NCBI GenBank assembly: GCA_032207245.1
Contig: CM063502.1
Coordinates: forward strand, 133,935,073 to 133,999,072
From: Pardosa pseudoannulata
Lineage: Eukaryota; Arthropoda; Arachnida; Araneae; Lycosidae
Direction: 5' to 3'
Length of the DNA stretch: 64,000 nucleotides
The position numbers were made by a program, and so were the translations under genes. This document shows positions 34,725 to 47,165 of the stretch, piece after piece; within the stretch, counting starts at the first letter, position 1, and each line of letters begins with the position of its first letter. The notes beneath the pieces are model-generated. The model ran no database searches and was not told the DNA's origin. It saw only the letters and a list, made by a program, of their open reading frames with translations.

Positions 34725-35696
34725 CAGGTATTTTGTCGATTTAAAAAATGAAAACTTTTGGCAGGAATGAAGACTTAAATCTAGTTCAATGACGATAATG
34801 TAATGTAAACAACCATATATTCATGTAGAGAAAATGGTTTGATTACTAAAGATTTTCTCAAAATGTGTTTTTTCGGTTATTTGGTACACTTGTAAAATAA
34901 TCCATCTTTCTGAAAGACGTGAAATTTTGTATGAATATTTCTACGACGCCAGTTCAATCAATGAAAATGATTCATTTCTTTTATAAACTCCTTGCCTGTG
35001 ACGCCCGAAGTCAGTTCGGACAATGCAAATATTCCAAATTTGGAATGCCCGACCTGCGTTCGGGGAAGAGAAAAAACTGTATTTCAATTCCGTGAAGCCC
35101 GAAATCTGTTGCTCCAGTGCATAATATTTCATGTCTCATTTTCCCAACAGATAGCGACACTTTCCGGAAGTTCGGCAGTTTCGAGCCATTTGTGACTATT
35201 TCTCGGATACTCGGAAAGGATTCGTGAAATTGAAAGGGATCTGAGGGTCATGAAATTCATAACAGCTGATATAGATAATTATATTGTTGTATTAGTTTAT
35301 TATATTTAAAAAGAAAATTATGTCATTTGATTTATTTTGCTGTAATTTGAGCAACAATTACTCTAATCCATTGACATTTCCCATATATGTGAAAATATTG
35401 AAAATAGTAGTTATTTCGTTTAGAATTTTGTTTTTTCAAAAGTAATCTATTTCTAACATTCTGATGATAATAACGAACAAAATTAAAGGAGATTTGTTTT
35501 TTCCATTTTTGGCACGTTTTTCTCAAATATATTTCACAGGCAAGAGGTTAAAAAATTAGGTATTTTATTCATGAAATATGTAACAAAAATGAAATTTTTT
35601 CGAAATTAAAATTTTTTAAAACTATATTCATTTTGTAAAATTTTATACTTTAAGTAATAGATTCACTTAAAAGTAAATACATTCGTGTTAGTAGCA
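34313..35696. other. Poly(A) tract and unassigned open frame
   Basis: A 35-base A run lies at 34689-34723. A 67-codon plus frame at 34992-35195 with overlapping minus frame is in a slightly GC-richer patch (MPVTPEVSSDNANIPN, CPTCVRGREK). I do not recognise it, and there is no clear splice context. The rest is AT-rich and without features. Confidence 0.35.
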
Positions 35697-35985
35697 AATA
35701 AGGAATTTTCCCGTTTTCTAAGTTTACATTTATACATTAGAAGGCAAAAAAGTAATCAGGACAGTACCCTTTTTCATTTCATTTGTGGCCCTAATTAGGG
35801 ATTTCTAATGGGTTTTATATCGGACTCTTTAATATCTTTCGAAAATGCTACTTTTCTTCCGCCTAGTTTGTGACGTCACAGTTCATGAAAACACCGGCAA
35901 CATATGTTGTTTACATGGGAGAGCGTGACTTTTTAATTAGTTTCTGTTCAAAGAATCGCATAAATAGAATTTTTTTTTATTATAT

Positions 35986-36200
35986 CTGTCATTAAAAAGT
36001 CATATTCTAAACATTGCTTTGTGCCACTCTGTACGAATACAACAAATAATTATAATGAAAAGATATGTTTCAGCGCTCCAAAGATTCCAGTTTACGTAAA
36101 ACTTGTACTGGTGATATGAAAAGAGATGAGAAATTAAACCCCAAATTATCATAAAAATCATGTCTTTGGATCTGTGAAGACCATTTTACTATAATTAAAC
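35986..36200 (+). pseudogene. THAP-domain exon, copy C (dead)
   Basis: Aligns with the copy D exon: SVIKKSYSKHCFVPLCTN can be read, but the ATG is ATA, a frame break follows the FSAPK segment, and a TAA interrupts the LSxKS segment. CEDHF is still visible near 36178. The donor has become CTATAATTAAAC, so splicing would fail as well. Confidence 0.7.
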
Positions 36201-37438
36201 GTTTACCTTTTTTTTTTAAATATTATGCTTAAAAGTGCTGTTGGATAACCAGTACTGTTTTTACTTTAAAAAAAAATCCTAATTTTGGAGTATTTTCATA
36301 AAACTTAGTTACTTTATACTGAGTTTATGAAGAAAGATATAAATTGCAATAATTATATAATACATAACTTAAAAAATTATGTACTCTCAATGTATTTAAA
36401 TATTTTCTTTGGAGATACCTACTTTCTTGAATATAGAGGTTCACACTGTGATATCTTTCAATTAAATTGGAGGCTAATTTAAAAAAAACATATTTTTTAA
36501 AGTACTCTACTGATATTACTTAAAAATGTAAGTTTAATTCCAAAAACTATATACTTTTTTTAACATTTATTTTAGGCAATAAAAATGTATTAATATCTAA
36601 TATATAAATCAAAAATAATACAATATTTACGTATCAAAAAACACTACGAAAAATCTGAACAGTGCATACATTTCAAAATGTCATTTGGGATTTTTTTAAT
36701 AAATAGTAGACTGAATATAGATTTATAATTAAAGTACAAACACACAATATCGATTTCATATTTCAACACAAACAAATAAAATCTGGGTATTAATTTTTCT
36801 GAAATTTATACATCATTATTTCCATCTGCCATCAAAAACAGGTTCTATTTGAATAAAATATACCAATGTATATTTACTCTCTTCCTATAACGTTTTTTGT
36901 TTGTTTAAATTTATGGACCCAAGTTATTCGTGAAGCCTATGCTACTCCTAAAATTAACATTAAATCAATAGTGCATAGGCCATATTATTATATGTACATA
37001 ACAATTTATGCTAATATAATTTTATAAAATTTCTTTATTCATTTCTATAAATTATTTAATAAAAAAACTTTAATGCAAGACAGCCATCATTGTTTTAATT
37101 AAAAATAATTCAGGAGATGAATCTTTTTTTAATGTAAATATGAAATAATAGGTATTTTGCATACAAAAAAAAGTAAACCTTTAGGAGAGATAATAAATGA
37201 GAAATTTTACAATGGTGATCTTTATAATCATACATGATGGGATTTAATGCATAACCTAAGTGTTTTGATTCAAGAATGCTTTTTAATATTATATTTCTAA
37301 TAATCCTATTAAAATACGTTTCAGATATTTTTTATTTTACCAGATCAAAATAGCATTCATACATAGGTTCCACTTCAAAGAAATATGAATACCTTTTCTA
37401 ACATTTTATTTAAACATTACTTGTATCTCTATATATTT

Positions 37439-37616
37439 TGGTTTGGTTTTGGGAGTGCTACGGTCTACTTTTTGCAACACGAGGGCTAATGAGACGGGAA
37501 CCTACTGCTCGAAGCCGATTCCGAGCGGCTAAGAACATCCATGCCATAGTGGGATTCGAACCCACGAACTCCAGTTCCGAAGGCCAGTACCCTAAACATT
37601 CGACAATCGTTTGGCT
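37439..37616 (-). mobile_element. SINE-1 inside THAP copy C
   Basis: Full-length minus-strand copy with tail, B box (GTGGGTTCGAATCCCAC) and head. It interrupts the transposon at a position different from the SINE fragment in copies A and D, so it is an independent insertion. Probable target repeats are CTCTATAT before it and CTCTATTT after it. Confidence 0.82.
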
Positions 37617-38166
37617 CTATTTCTATACATAAAACGTGATACTGCAACAAAAATAATATAAATATGCTTGACGTGTTTTCAGTGTCTATATACAGAATAG
37701 CTGTGGTTAGTATTAATAGAGCACTTATATATTTGAAGTAAATTAAGATAAATTGAAAAATATAAAAAATTATTTTATATATCTTTAGATTTTGATTCCT
37801 CATATTTCCGCTCCCATTAAATCCGAATTATTTCCAAAAACGAAAACATTGATATGCTATATATTTTTGCGAGATAGCCGGACTGTTCTTTGGTCAGAGA
37901 GACATTTTAAACAAATATAGATATATACATTATCGAGATTGATAAAATTATCATAAGTAGAAATAATTATTGAAAACTAGAAAACACAATCCGAAAAAAG
38001 AATGCACTTGCTAACAAAATGTCAACATTGAATATCATGAACTGTTACGCCACAACCAATCACGGAGCGTTTTCAAGTCACGTGGTTTTTTTATTAACTT
38101 TAAAATTAATTTAAAAAATGATGTATCCATTTTTTTTTTACATTTTTGAGAACAGTTTTGGAATTA

Positions 38167-38540
38167 ACGAGTCTGGAATTGCAAGAAAAATATGAAGTTG
38201 TTCCAGTTCCCCACATGTGCAAATTCATCATTATACTCTATGGTTTTAAAAACAATAGAAAAGTTTTTAACCGTATTTATACATCACCAAGTATTGTACT
38301 TCTGTTGTGACCGATACCACTTGAACGAATCATGCACGTGGGCCAGAGGCCACACGAAAGTCTGGAATTCCAGAAAAATATTAACTTGTTCCATTTCCCC
38401 ACATATGCAAATTCCTCATTATACTTTATGTCTTTAAAAAATAATAGAAAAGTTTTAAGCGTATTTATACATCGCCAGTATTGTGCTTCTGTTGTTGTAC
38501 CTATGCCATTTGAACGACCATGCAAACGCGCCTTCCGTTG
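38167..38540. repeat. Tandem duplication across the transposon end (about 187 bp)
   Basis: The segment starting GAGTCTGGAATT, including the terminal CACATGTGCAAATTC of copy C and about 100 bp of flank, is repeated directly after. The second copy has CACATATGCAAATTCCTCATT. The overlapping open frames here are repeat translations. Confidence 0.75.
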
Positions 38541-38577
38541 GAAAAGCATCACTAGGGTTAAAAAAGTTTGAGATTAA

Positions 38578-38625
38578 CGGGTGCAATTTAGGAGCAAGGA
38601 CCAAACAGAAGACATTCCGAACCTA
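38578..38625 (-). mobile_element. Short SINE-2 3' fragment
   Basis: About 45 bp (TTAGGAGCAAGGACCAAACAGAAGAC region) match the 3' end of the SINE-2 copies at 41256-41468 and 44210-44342 in minus orientation. Too short to say more. Confidence 0.45.
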
Positions 38626-38686
38626 CAGCCCTTCAATTACGAGAGAGTTACTTTTGCCGATTGAGCAACTGTGGTTCATTATACTT

Positions 38687-40205
38687 CTGTTTATGGTAAG
38701 CATGTATTTGATAATGTATATTTAGCTAAAAAATTAAAATAATATAAATGTTTGAAATGTAATATAAGAAAATAGGCATGCAGTTTACATTTATGTAGTT
38801 AAGAAATTTTGTTATTTCAAAATATTTAAGTTTGTATAAATTTGATATTTTCGCATTCCTTGAAGTTGGAAACGTCGCAATTCCTTTAAATACGATTGCC
38901 TGTATATGCATAAAACTTGCATTGTAACTTGATAAGAAGAGCTAATAATAGGAAGATGTAGATAATTAACATCTGTTTATGGTAAGCATTTATTTGATAC
39001 TCTATATTTAGTTAAGAAATAAAATAACAAAAGCGGTTGAAATGTAATATAAGAAAATAGGCATGCAGTTTACATTTATGTAGTTAAGAAATTTTGTTAT
39101 TTAAAAATATTTAAGTTTGTATAAATTAAAAAATTTTGCATTCCTTGAAAATGATTTGGCTTTGAGTTCTACGATCTACCTTTTGCAACACGAGAGCTAA
39201 TGAGACAGGGACCTACAGTTTAAAGCCGATTCCGAACGGCTACGAACATCCATGCCACAGGGGAATTCAAACCCATGAACTCCGGTACCGAAGGACAGCA
39301 CCCTAACCATTCGGCCCTTGAAAATGGAAATGTCTCAATTCCCATAAACAAGTTAGCCTGTATATGTATATAGCATGCATTGTAACTTGATAAGAAGAGC
39401 TAATAAAAGGAAAATATAAAAAATTAATATCTGTTTATGGTAAGCATTTATTTGATACTGTATATTTAGTTAAGAAATAAAAATAATAAAAACGTTTGAA
39501 ATGTAATATGAGAGAAAAAGCATGCAGTTTACTTTATGTAGATAAGAAATTTTGTTATTTAAAAATATTTAAGTTTGTATAAATTAAAGATTTTCGCATT
39601 CCTTGAAGTTGGAAAGTCACAATTCCTTTAAACAAGTTTGCCTGTATACGCATATTGCATGCATTGTAACTTGATAAGAAGAGCTAATAATAGGAAGATA
39701 TAAAAAAAAAATTAATAATAAAAATAATAAATAAAGTGAAAATAAAAATAATAATAAAGTGATAAAAAAAGCGGTATAGAAATAAAGTGAAAAATAAATA
39801 AAGTAAATAAAACAATTTTGCTTAGTTAAAACATTGAAGCTTTTATAAGTAAAAGATTTTCATATTCCATGAAATCGAAAATGTCTCAGTTAACTTAACC
39901 ATGTTTGTATATGCATATAACATGTATTGTAGCTTCATAAGCAGAGCTAATACATGCATAGTAAGATATAAAAAATTAACCGGCATAAAAATAAAGTGAA
40001 AAATAAAGTAAATAAAACAATTTTGCTTAGTTTAAAATATTGAAATTTTTTTATAAGTGATAGATTTTTGTATTCCATGATATCGAAAAAATCGCAGTTC
40101 CCTAAACCATGTTTGTATATGCATATAAAATGCATTGTAACTTGATAAGCAGAGCTAATACATACATAGCAAAATATAAAAAATTAACCGGTATAAAAAT
40201 AAAGT
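38687..40205. repeat. 285-bp tandem array
   Basis: Units start CTGTTTATGGTAAGCAT at 38687, 38973 and 39431. The third spacing is 458 bp because a SINE with its target duplication (173 bp) lies in unit 2; without it the period is 285 bp. After 39700 the array degenerates but motifs such as TTGTAACTTGATAAGCAGAGC recur to 40205. Short minus-strand frames here are not genes. Confidence 0.85.
39154..39315 (-). mobile_element. SINE-1 with clear target duplication
   Basis: Minus-strand copy flanked by CCTTGAAAATG at 39143-39153 and 39316-39326. The uninterrupted target is seen in the neighbouring tandem units as CATTCCTTGAAGTTGG, which confirms insertion into an existing array. The B box is slightly decayed (GGGTTTGAATTCC). 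Confidence 0.9.
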
Positions 40206-41053
40206 AACTTTGCATAATGAGCAAAGTGAATACTTTTAACTGCCAGAAGAGTTGGTAAATTTTGTTCTGAAAGATTTACTGAATAACCGTTAAAGGTCCT
40301 ATAATAGAAATTTAAACAGCACTAATGTTAGTTAACTCAACAACACTAACCTGTTCTTGTCGAACGTTATTATTGTTACGTCTGGAAGATAACATTTTCA
40401 AAATTTATTTTCAAGCAAGCAATACAAACGATTCCATTTTAAAAATATGATGTGGATACAGTATGATTTTTTTATTCCTATTATATGCATTGTCTTATTT
40501 TGATTGCATGATACGTCCTTAGAATTATTTTAAAATGTAATTGTATCAATATATAATATATTATTATAATATTACATGTTTTAACTATAATTATGGACTG
40601 AAAAAGCATTATTTCACCTGCATGTGAATACGTCGATATCTTTTTGTTTTTATTGTTGTAGACTGGTAGCGATATTAAGCATTATATTGATATTTTTTTA
40701 TACAGAGAATGGTCTGCAATAAAAAGTGAAGATGCACAACTATATGCTACAACAGTCCTAAACACAAAATTTTAACTTTTTAAAACTAATCGTTTTTTAG
40801 TTATGCCCGGCAGCGTTAATATACGTTACACTGAAATGTTTTTTTTTTATGTAGATTGCAGACTACAATCAAAAGGGAGGAATACAACTAGTCGTTATAA
40901 GAGTTTTAAATACTAATGTCAACCTTCCATGGCTAATCGTTTTTGAATCATGCAAGATACGTACGTAAATACGTACATACGAAAGGTCATAAAGTGGTAG
41001 AATGTTAAAAAACGCCCAGGGCTTATAAAAATGAATATTTAAGGTCTCAAAAT
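40206..41053. other. No gene; dispersed repeat fragments
   Basis: AT-rich. CTTGTCGAACGTTATTATTGT near 40360 has a counterpart near 49240, and the GTTATGCCC/TTAATATACGTTACACTG motif of 32.7-33.5 kb recurs near 40800. Confidence 0.4.
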
Positions 41054-41255
41054 GAGCCGCGGTAGCTCATTCGGCAAAGGCAGCCATCTCGTAACTGAAA
41101 GGGTGCGGGTTCGGGACTCGAGCCGGACTACGGTCCCCATGTTTGTTAAAGGTAACTGGGGGCACGTGAAATATGTTCGTGATTACTATATCCTTCAAGT
41201 TCTCAAACGATACCTCTGGGGTTTTTATGAAAATGAATATCTAAAGTCTCCAACT
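41054..41255 (+). mobile_element. SINE-2 (tRNA-derived), first copy of dimer
   Basis: Head GAGCCGCGGTAGCTCATTCGG (A-box region), then AAAGGCAGCC and the B-box-like GGGTTCGGGACTCGAG, followed by a body with GGGGGCACGTGAAATATGTTCG and TACCTCTGGGG. It is repeated 202 bp later together with its AATGAATAT 5' flank, giving a tandem dimer. This family is distinct from SINE-1. Confidence 0.75.
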
Positions 41256-41468
41256 GAGCCGCAGTAGCTCATTAAGCAAAGGCAGCCTCCTCATAACTGA
41301 AAGGTTGCGGGTTAGGGACTCGAGACGGCCTAAGATCAGCCGTGATCGTTAAAGATAAGTGGAGGCACGTAAAATATATTCGTGGTTACAATGTCCTCCT
41401 AGTTCTCAAAAGCTACCTCTGGGGTTGGCAGGACAAGCCTGGGGGTCTTCTGTTTGGTCCCTGCTTCT
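41256..41468 (+). mobile_element. SINE-2, second copy of dimer
   Basis: Head GAGCCGCAGTAGCTCATT, B box GGGTTAGGGACTCGAG. It extends further than the first copy to the 3' end GGGGGTCTTCTGTTTGGTCC and CTGCTTCTAA, where THAP copy D begins. The same 3' end occurs inverted at 44210. Confidence 0.75.
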
Positions 41469-41754
41469 AAATGAGGAATTTTCACGTTTTCTAATTTTGA
41501 TTTTAAACGATAGAAGACAAAAAAGTAAGCAGGACAGTAGCTATTTTTCTTTCATTTAGGGGCCTAATGAGTGATTTCTAATGGGTTTTATAGCGGACTC
41601 TTTAACGTCTCTCTAAAACGATACTTTTTCTCCGCCGAGTTTGTGACGTCATCGTTCATGTAAACACCGAGCGCCTATGCTGTTTACATGTTAAAAGGCG
41701 ACTTTTAAATTTGTTTTTGTGTAAAGTATCGCATATAATAGAAATTTTTTTGTT

Positions 41755-41964
41755 ATGTCTGGCATTAAAAAATCATACTCTAAATATTGTATTGTGCTAC
41801 TCTGTAAAAATACAACAACTAATTGCAATGAGAAGATATTTTTCAGAGTCCCGAAAGACCCACATACACGTAAAATCTGGACAACTGCGATGAAAAGGGA
41901 TGAGAAATTAAACCCCAAATTATCATATAAATCATCTTTATGGGTTTGTGAAGACCATTTCTCG
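41755..41964 (+). CDS. THAP-domain exon, copy D
   Basis: Seventy open codons form a THAP zinc finger. YCIVLLC supplies the first ligand pair (C-x4-C), followed by a basic helix region (RVPKDPHTRKIWTTAMKRDE), the conserved W, and VCEDHF, the C-x2-H pair. The start is the ATG of MSGIKKSYSK, and other copies keep the same N terminus. The exon ends in phase 0 where copy A has GTAAGT; here the donor is ATAAGT, so splicing is probably lost although the frame is open. THAP domains bind DNA in P-element transposases and host proteins. Remaining exons of the protein were not found. Confidence 0.82.
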
Positions 41965-42517
41965 ATAAGTAAATGCTTACTTTTGTTTAAATATTACTAA
42001 TTTAGAACAATTAAAGTATATAAAAATACATCTATACCTTTAAAAGGATTGTTGATTAACCACTGCTATTTAACTTTTAAAACTGCTAATTTTCGAGTAT
42101 TATCACAGAGTTCAAGTACAATAAATATTTTATAAAGCATATAAATATCGAAAAACATAAAAATATCTAAAGCATATAATTATCTAATAAATAACTCGGG
42201 GGAGGCGAAGGTTATGTATTTTCAAGGTATTATAAATATTTTCTTCAGAGATGCATACTTTCTTGTGTATCAAATCACAGTGATATTTTTCGATTAAATT
42301 GGTGACTAATTTGAAAAAAAGTATAATATTTTTAAAATACTTCATAATGATATTACTTTAAAAATTAAATTTAATATGAGAAATTTTATATATTTTTTAA
42401 TTTGACATTAATATTAAAGGCAATAACATTGTATTGCTATTTAAAAATGTATAAATAATTAAGTAAAGCCATTTAAAGATTTTAAATTTCTTTTCATCAT
42501 ATTTAAAATATCTAAGA

Positions 42518-42599
42518 ATTGGTTTGGTTTTGGTTTGGTTTTGGAGTGCTATGGTCTACTTTTTGCAACACGAAGGCTAATGAGACCGGTCTCACAATA
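42518..42599 (-). mobile_element. Partial SINE-1 inside THAP copy D
   Basis: Begins with a doubled GGTTTGGTTTT tail and stops in AATGAGACCGGTCTCAC, the same break as in copy A at 9985. Shared junctions show that the SINE was truncated before or when the A/D subfamily formed. Confidence 0.75.
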
Positions 42600-42801
42600 A
42601 ATACCTCCTCTAATTTTTATTTTAATATTACATCCGTCTCTATTTATAAAAAACGATGCTACTACAAATGTGTGTGTATATGATATATGTATATTTATTT
42701 GACTTGTTTGTGTTTACAAACAAAAGAGCTGTGTTTAGCATGAATAAAGTATTAATACATGTTAAATAAAATTGGAAAAAAATATAAATGATTTTACATA
42801 C

Positions 42802-42935
42802 CTTTGGGTTTTAATTCCTCGTATTTCTGCTCCCATAAAATCTGGGTTTTTTGCCAAGAAAGAAAACATTGACATGCTGTCAATTTTCGGGAGGTTGTCT
42901 GATTGTCTTTTGGTAAATCCAGGTAGAAGAGACAT
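42802..42935 (-). CDS. Second, convergent transposon exon, copy D
   Basis: 44 open codons plus two bases from ATG at 42935 to a GTATGT donor at 42801. It starts MSLLPGFTKRQSDN and contains MSMFSFLAKNPDFMG. The same exon with the same donor occurs in copies A and B. It reads inward from the end opposite to the THAP exon. The retained frame over much of the exon in two copies argues for a once-functional protein. No family recognised; the continuation across the intron was not found. Confidence 0.5.
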
Positions 42936-43292
42936 TTATGACAAATTGAGATAACTAAGCTATCTAGATCGATAAAATAAACCTTCAGGTTTAAATAAAA
43001 ATAAATTTTGATAGCTAGAAAATTTTAGGAACTTGCAAAAACAAAATCGGAAAATAGTGCGCGCTTAAAAGCAATACAAAAATATTGGTCTGCATGAACG
43101 ATGACATCACAACCAATCACGGAGCGTTTTGATATCACGTGATTTTCGCTTAACTTTAAAATTAATTTTTTAAATGATGGACCCAGTTTTTTACATTTTT
43201 GAGAACATTTTTGGAATCTACGAGTCTGAAATTATCAGAAAAACACTAAGTTGTTCGAATCCCCCACATGTGCAAATTCCTCATTACGAGGA

Positions 43293-44199
43293 CCCAGCGG
43301 CGTAATGTTACTCGCGACCATAGCATATCTTAAGCTACACATACTCCCAGGATGGTGCTAAATGGGTAACAGCTTCTCAGGCTTGTATTGGCATAAAGGC
43401 ATATAGTACCTGTATTGCCAGCTGTGTTATGAAGGAAAAAAGTTTCAAAATTAAAGTTTTCTTGTACTTACATCGTAACTCCAACACTTGTCAAAATCGA
43501 TCAAAGTATGACTAAAATGAGTATTACCGTTAAAATTTGAACGTTAAGATATTTCGAGATCACAATACTTCCTTTACTTCATACAAAGGATTAAAAAGGA
43601 TTTATTGTCTATTAGAGTTAATTTTAGCTTCTTTTTTCCAACGCAGCAGGCGATACAGACATTATCCTAACGCCTTAACACTTTGACTGCCAAGCCAAAA
43701 TTGCAAATATTCACAACGGGGCCAAACTTTTTTTTGTGTGATTTGTATTTTTTCAACATAAACTATATATAAAAACAATATTTCAAAATAAACAATATTT
43801 TAAAACAAACTCTCTCTATTTATATATATTCCCTTTTTTGTTGCATGTTCGAAATATTTAATTTTTCATAAAACTTAGCTCATAAAATCGTCACATATAC
43901 CAATTTGCGCAAACCACGTATACCTAACACATCGTAGGGAGCCCAACAATCAAACTCCAATACGATTTTCATGTAACTGATAACATCTTTGATAGCCATG
44001 GCCTGAAATGTTAAAACACCATGGCTATCATATCGGATAGCCAGTGTCTCAACGGAAATATCACTGGATATCACATATGATAGCCATGGCAGTCAAAGTG
44101 TTAACAAGGCTGCGAACATGTTACTCATTTAGCACCACCCCAGAAGAATGTGTAGCTTAAAGTATGCTACGGACACGCGTTAACATTACCCTCGCTGGG
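43293..44199. mobile_element. MITE with about 95-bp inverted ends, containing a nested element
   Basis: The left end CCCAGCGGCGTAATGTTA and the next 75 bp (CTTAAGCTACACAT, GGTGCTAAATG, AGGCTTGT) are found inverted at 44105-44199, ending CGCTGGG. Without the nested 422-bp element the MITE is about 480 bp. I could not define its target duplication, so the superfamily is open. Confidence 0.75.
43679..44100. mobile_element. piggyBac-like MITE with TTAA target duplication
   Basis: A 422-bp element with inverted ends CACTTTGACTGCCA, flanked by TTAA at 43675-43678 and 44101-44104. TTAA duplication and a CNCTTTGACTGCC-type end are typical of piggyBac relatives. It contains an internal inverted repeat around CCATGGCTATCATATCGGATAGCC and a 64-codon minus frame with no recognised domain. 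It inserted into the MITE at 43293-44199. Confidence 0.85.
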
Positions 44200-44209
44200 T
44201 GCTAGTAAT

Positions 44210-44342
44210 TTAGAAGCAGGGACCAAGCAGAAGACCCCCAGGCTTGGCCTGACACCCCCAGAGGTATCGTTTGAGAACTTGGACGACTTTGTGACCACGA
44301 GCATATTTTATTTGCCCCAGTCACCTCTAGCGAACACGGCAA
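44210..44342 (-). mobile_element. SINE-2, 5'-truncated, inverted
   Basis: Minus-strand 3' part of SINE-2, from the TTAGAAGCAGGGACCAAGC end through CCCCCAGAGGTATCG to about 44342. Together with the dimer copy ending at 41468 it frames THAP copy D and the MITE as an inverted pair. Confidence 0.7.
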
Positions 44343-44600
44343 TTTTACCTTCTAAAGTAAATCATTTATTTTACAAAACATCTCAGACATAAGTATCACT
44401 TTACAGTTAATGTAAGAGAGAATAAAAAATCCACATTTCTTTATTTACATTCATTCTGCCAATATATGTTATCTATCAGATTTTATTTAGAAAAATAAAA
44501 ACCTCCACATCGAATTCCTACTGTGTTTATCATAAGCAGTAGGAAATTGCCGTAAGCCATTTTATATCAACATTTGTACATTCTAATCTAAAATTCTGAG
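44343..44600. other. Short AT-rich stretch, nothing recognised
   Basis: No motif, repeat or frame of note. Confidence 0.4.
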
Positions 44601-44675
44601 CTTCAAGCGGTAATTTTATTCGTTCCGGTTCAACTTAATAAAAATATACCGGTACAGTTTCGGTTTTCGTTCCGC

Positions 44676-44729
<54 letters not shown>

Positions 44730-44868
44730 TTGGTTCAATTCCTCATGAATAATTTTATTTTATGTATATCCTTATTTGCACTAAAATATAATTCTATCAT
44801 AAACAAAAAATGTAATTCTATACAAATTTAGAAGATTTTATTCTTTTTTTTAATTGGTACACTATGTG
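44601..44868 (+). repeat. Dispersed tandem unit (GGTTTTCGTTCCGCC family), first copy, with poly(A) tract
   Basis: Contains TTCGGTTTTCGTTCCGCC, then a 49-base A run (44677-44725) and TTTATACAAATTTAGAAGAT. The same order of motifs recurs at 47490-47700, and the first part again at 47995-48090, with a period near 500 bp. This copy is interrupted at 44869 by the hAT element, whose target duplication is 44861-44868. Confidence 0.7.
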
Positions 44869-44877
44869 CAGAGCCGT

Positions 44878-45194
44878 CCCAGATAGCATGCATACTTGCA
44901 GCAAGTTTGATTTTTTCTGGATAATATCTTGTCATAACAAATTTGACGCGACAAACTTGCAGCCAAACTCCTGTAAGTTACACGGAATATAAAGCGACAA
45001 ATTCTTTGTAAAGCTATTTTGCTACAAAACTGTCGCAACCTTGTCATGACAACCTTGAAGCAAGAGAAAATTCTTAGACTTGCTGCAGTCTTGTTTCAAA
45101 CTTGCAGACTTTTCATGCTGAACTTGCTGCAAATTTGCAGGACTGCAAAGAAAGACTGCTGCAAGTTTGCTGCAAACTAAATTTGCTCTCTGGG
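44878..45194. mobile_element. MITE (CCCAGA ends) nested in the hAT
   Basis: 317 bp with ends CCCAGATAGCA and TCTCTGGG and a GT dinucleotide on both sides (44876-44877 and 45195-45196). It is filled with variants of CTTGCAGCAAGTTTG in both orientations, making it strongly foldback. The GT repeat is what remains when the hAT terminus CCGTAAC is restored, which supports a 2-bp duplication. Superfamily unknown. Confidence 0.8.
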
Positions 45195-45712
45195 GTAACT
45201 AGGGAGTGGAAAATGTGGCATTTGCCAAGGGCGCATCAGTCTTAGGCACCGTGAGGAAAATGGGGTCCAAAAGAGGACAATTCGTTCCAAGCAAAAATAA
45301 GGAAAAGTTGAAAAATATTTTTTTATTATAAAATCCTATGTGTTTAAAAACTATTTTTATGAAATTTCTTATTTTTCAAACTGTTTCTAGAGACTAAACT
45401 TGTTATAGATTCTTACAAAATGTTTATCAGACATTAGGTATTAATATAATTACGGGTATTCGTTCTAAATTTTGAATTTATTAAAGTCATTAAAACTAAA
45501 TCTGAATTTAAAATTTTGCCAATTTTTTTTATGAAAATTCAACGTTCAAATAAAAAATAATCCCCTCAAATAAACTATTCAGTGTATCAGCAAAATAATT
45601 CCCCTAATGTATTAAAAAATATTTAAGTATTAATAATGAAAAATAGAAAAAAAATTAATTTAATAAGCTAAGAACATTTTAAGAATTCACAAAACCTTTT
45701 GTGAGTTCATGC

Positions 45713-47165
<1,453 letters not shown>

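Larger units (their letters stand above)
35697..38232 (+). mobile_element. THAP-bearing DNA transposon, copy C
   Basis: A 2536-bp copy in the THAP-forward direction, with ends AATAAGGAATTTTCCCG and TGTGCAAATTCATCATT. It is longer than A and D, partly because of a SINE at 37439-37616. It is the most diverged copy. The THAP exon at about 35990-36200 and the convergent exon at about 37795-37900 are both recognisable but broken. Confidence 0.7.
41470..43285 (+). mobile_element. THAP-bearing DNA transposon, copy D
   Basis: 1816 bp, almost the same length as copy A; ends AATGAGGAATTTTCACG and TGTGCAAATTCCTCATT. It carries an open THAP exon at 41755-41964 (plus) and an open convergent exon at 42802-42935 (minus), plus a SINE-1 fragment shared with copy A. 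It is the best-preserved copy. A DDE or P-type catalytic domain is not visible between the two exons, so it is probably non-autonomous or a deletion derivative. Confidence 0.78.

Noticed and set aside
37438..37803. Frames reading VGFEPTNSSSEG and similar
   Set aside because: Translations of the SINE B box region on both strands, a common false gene call.
38687..40205. Regular direct repeats that could look like a CRISPR array
   Set aside because: The repeats are 285-bp tandem units without unique spacers, in a eukaryotic context.
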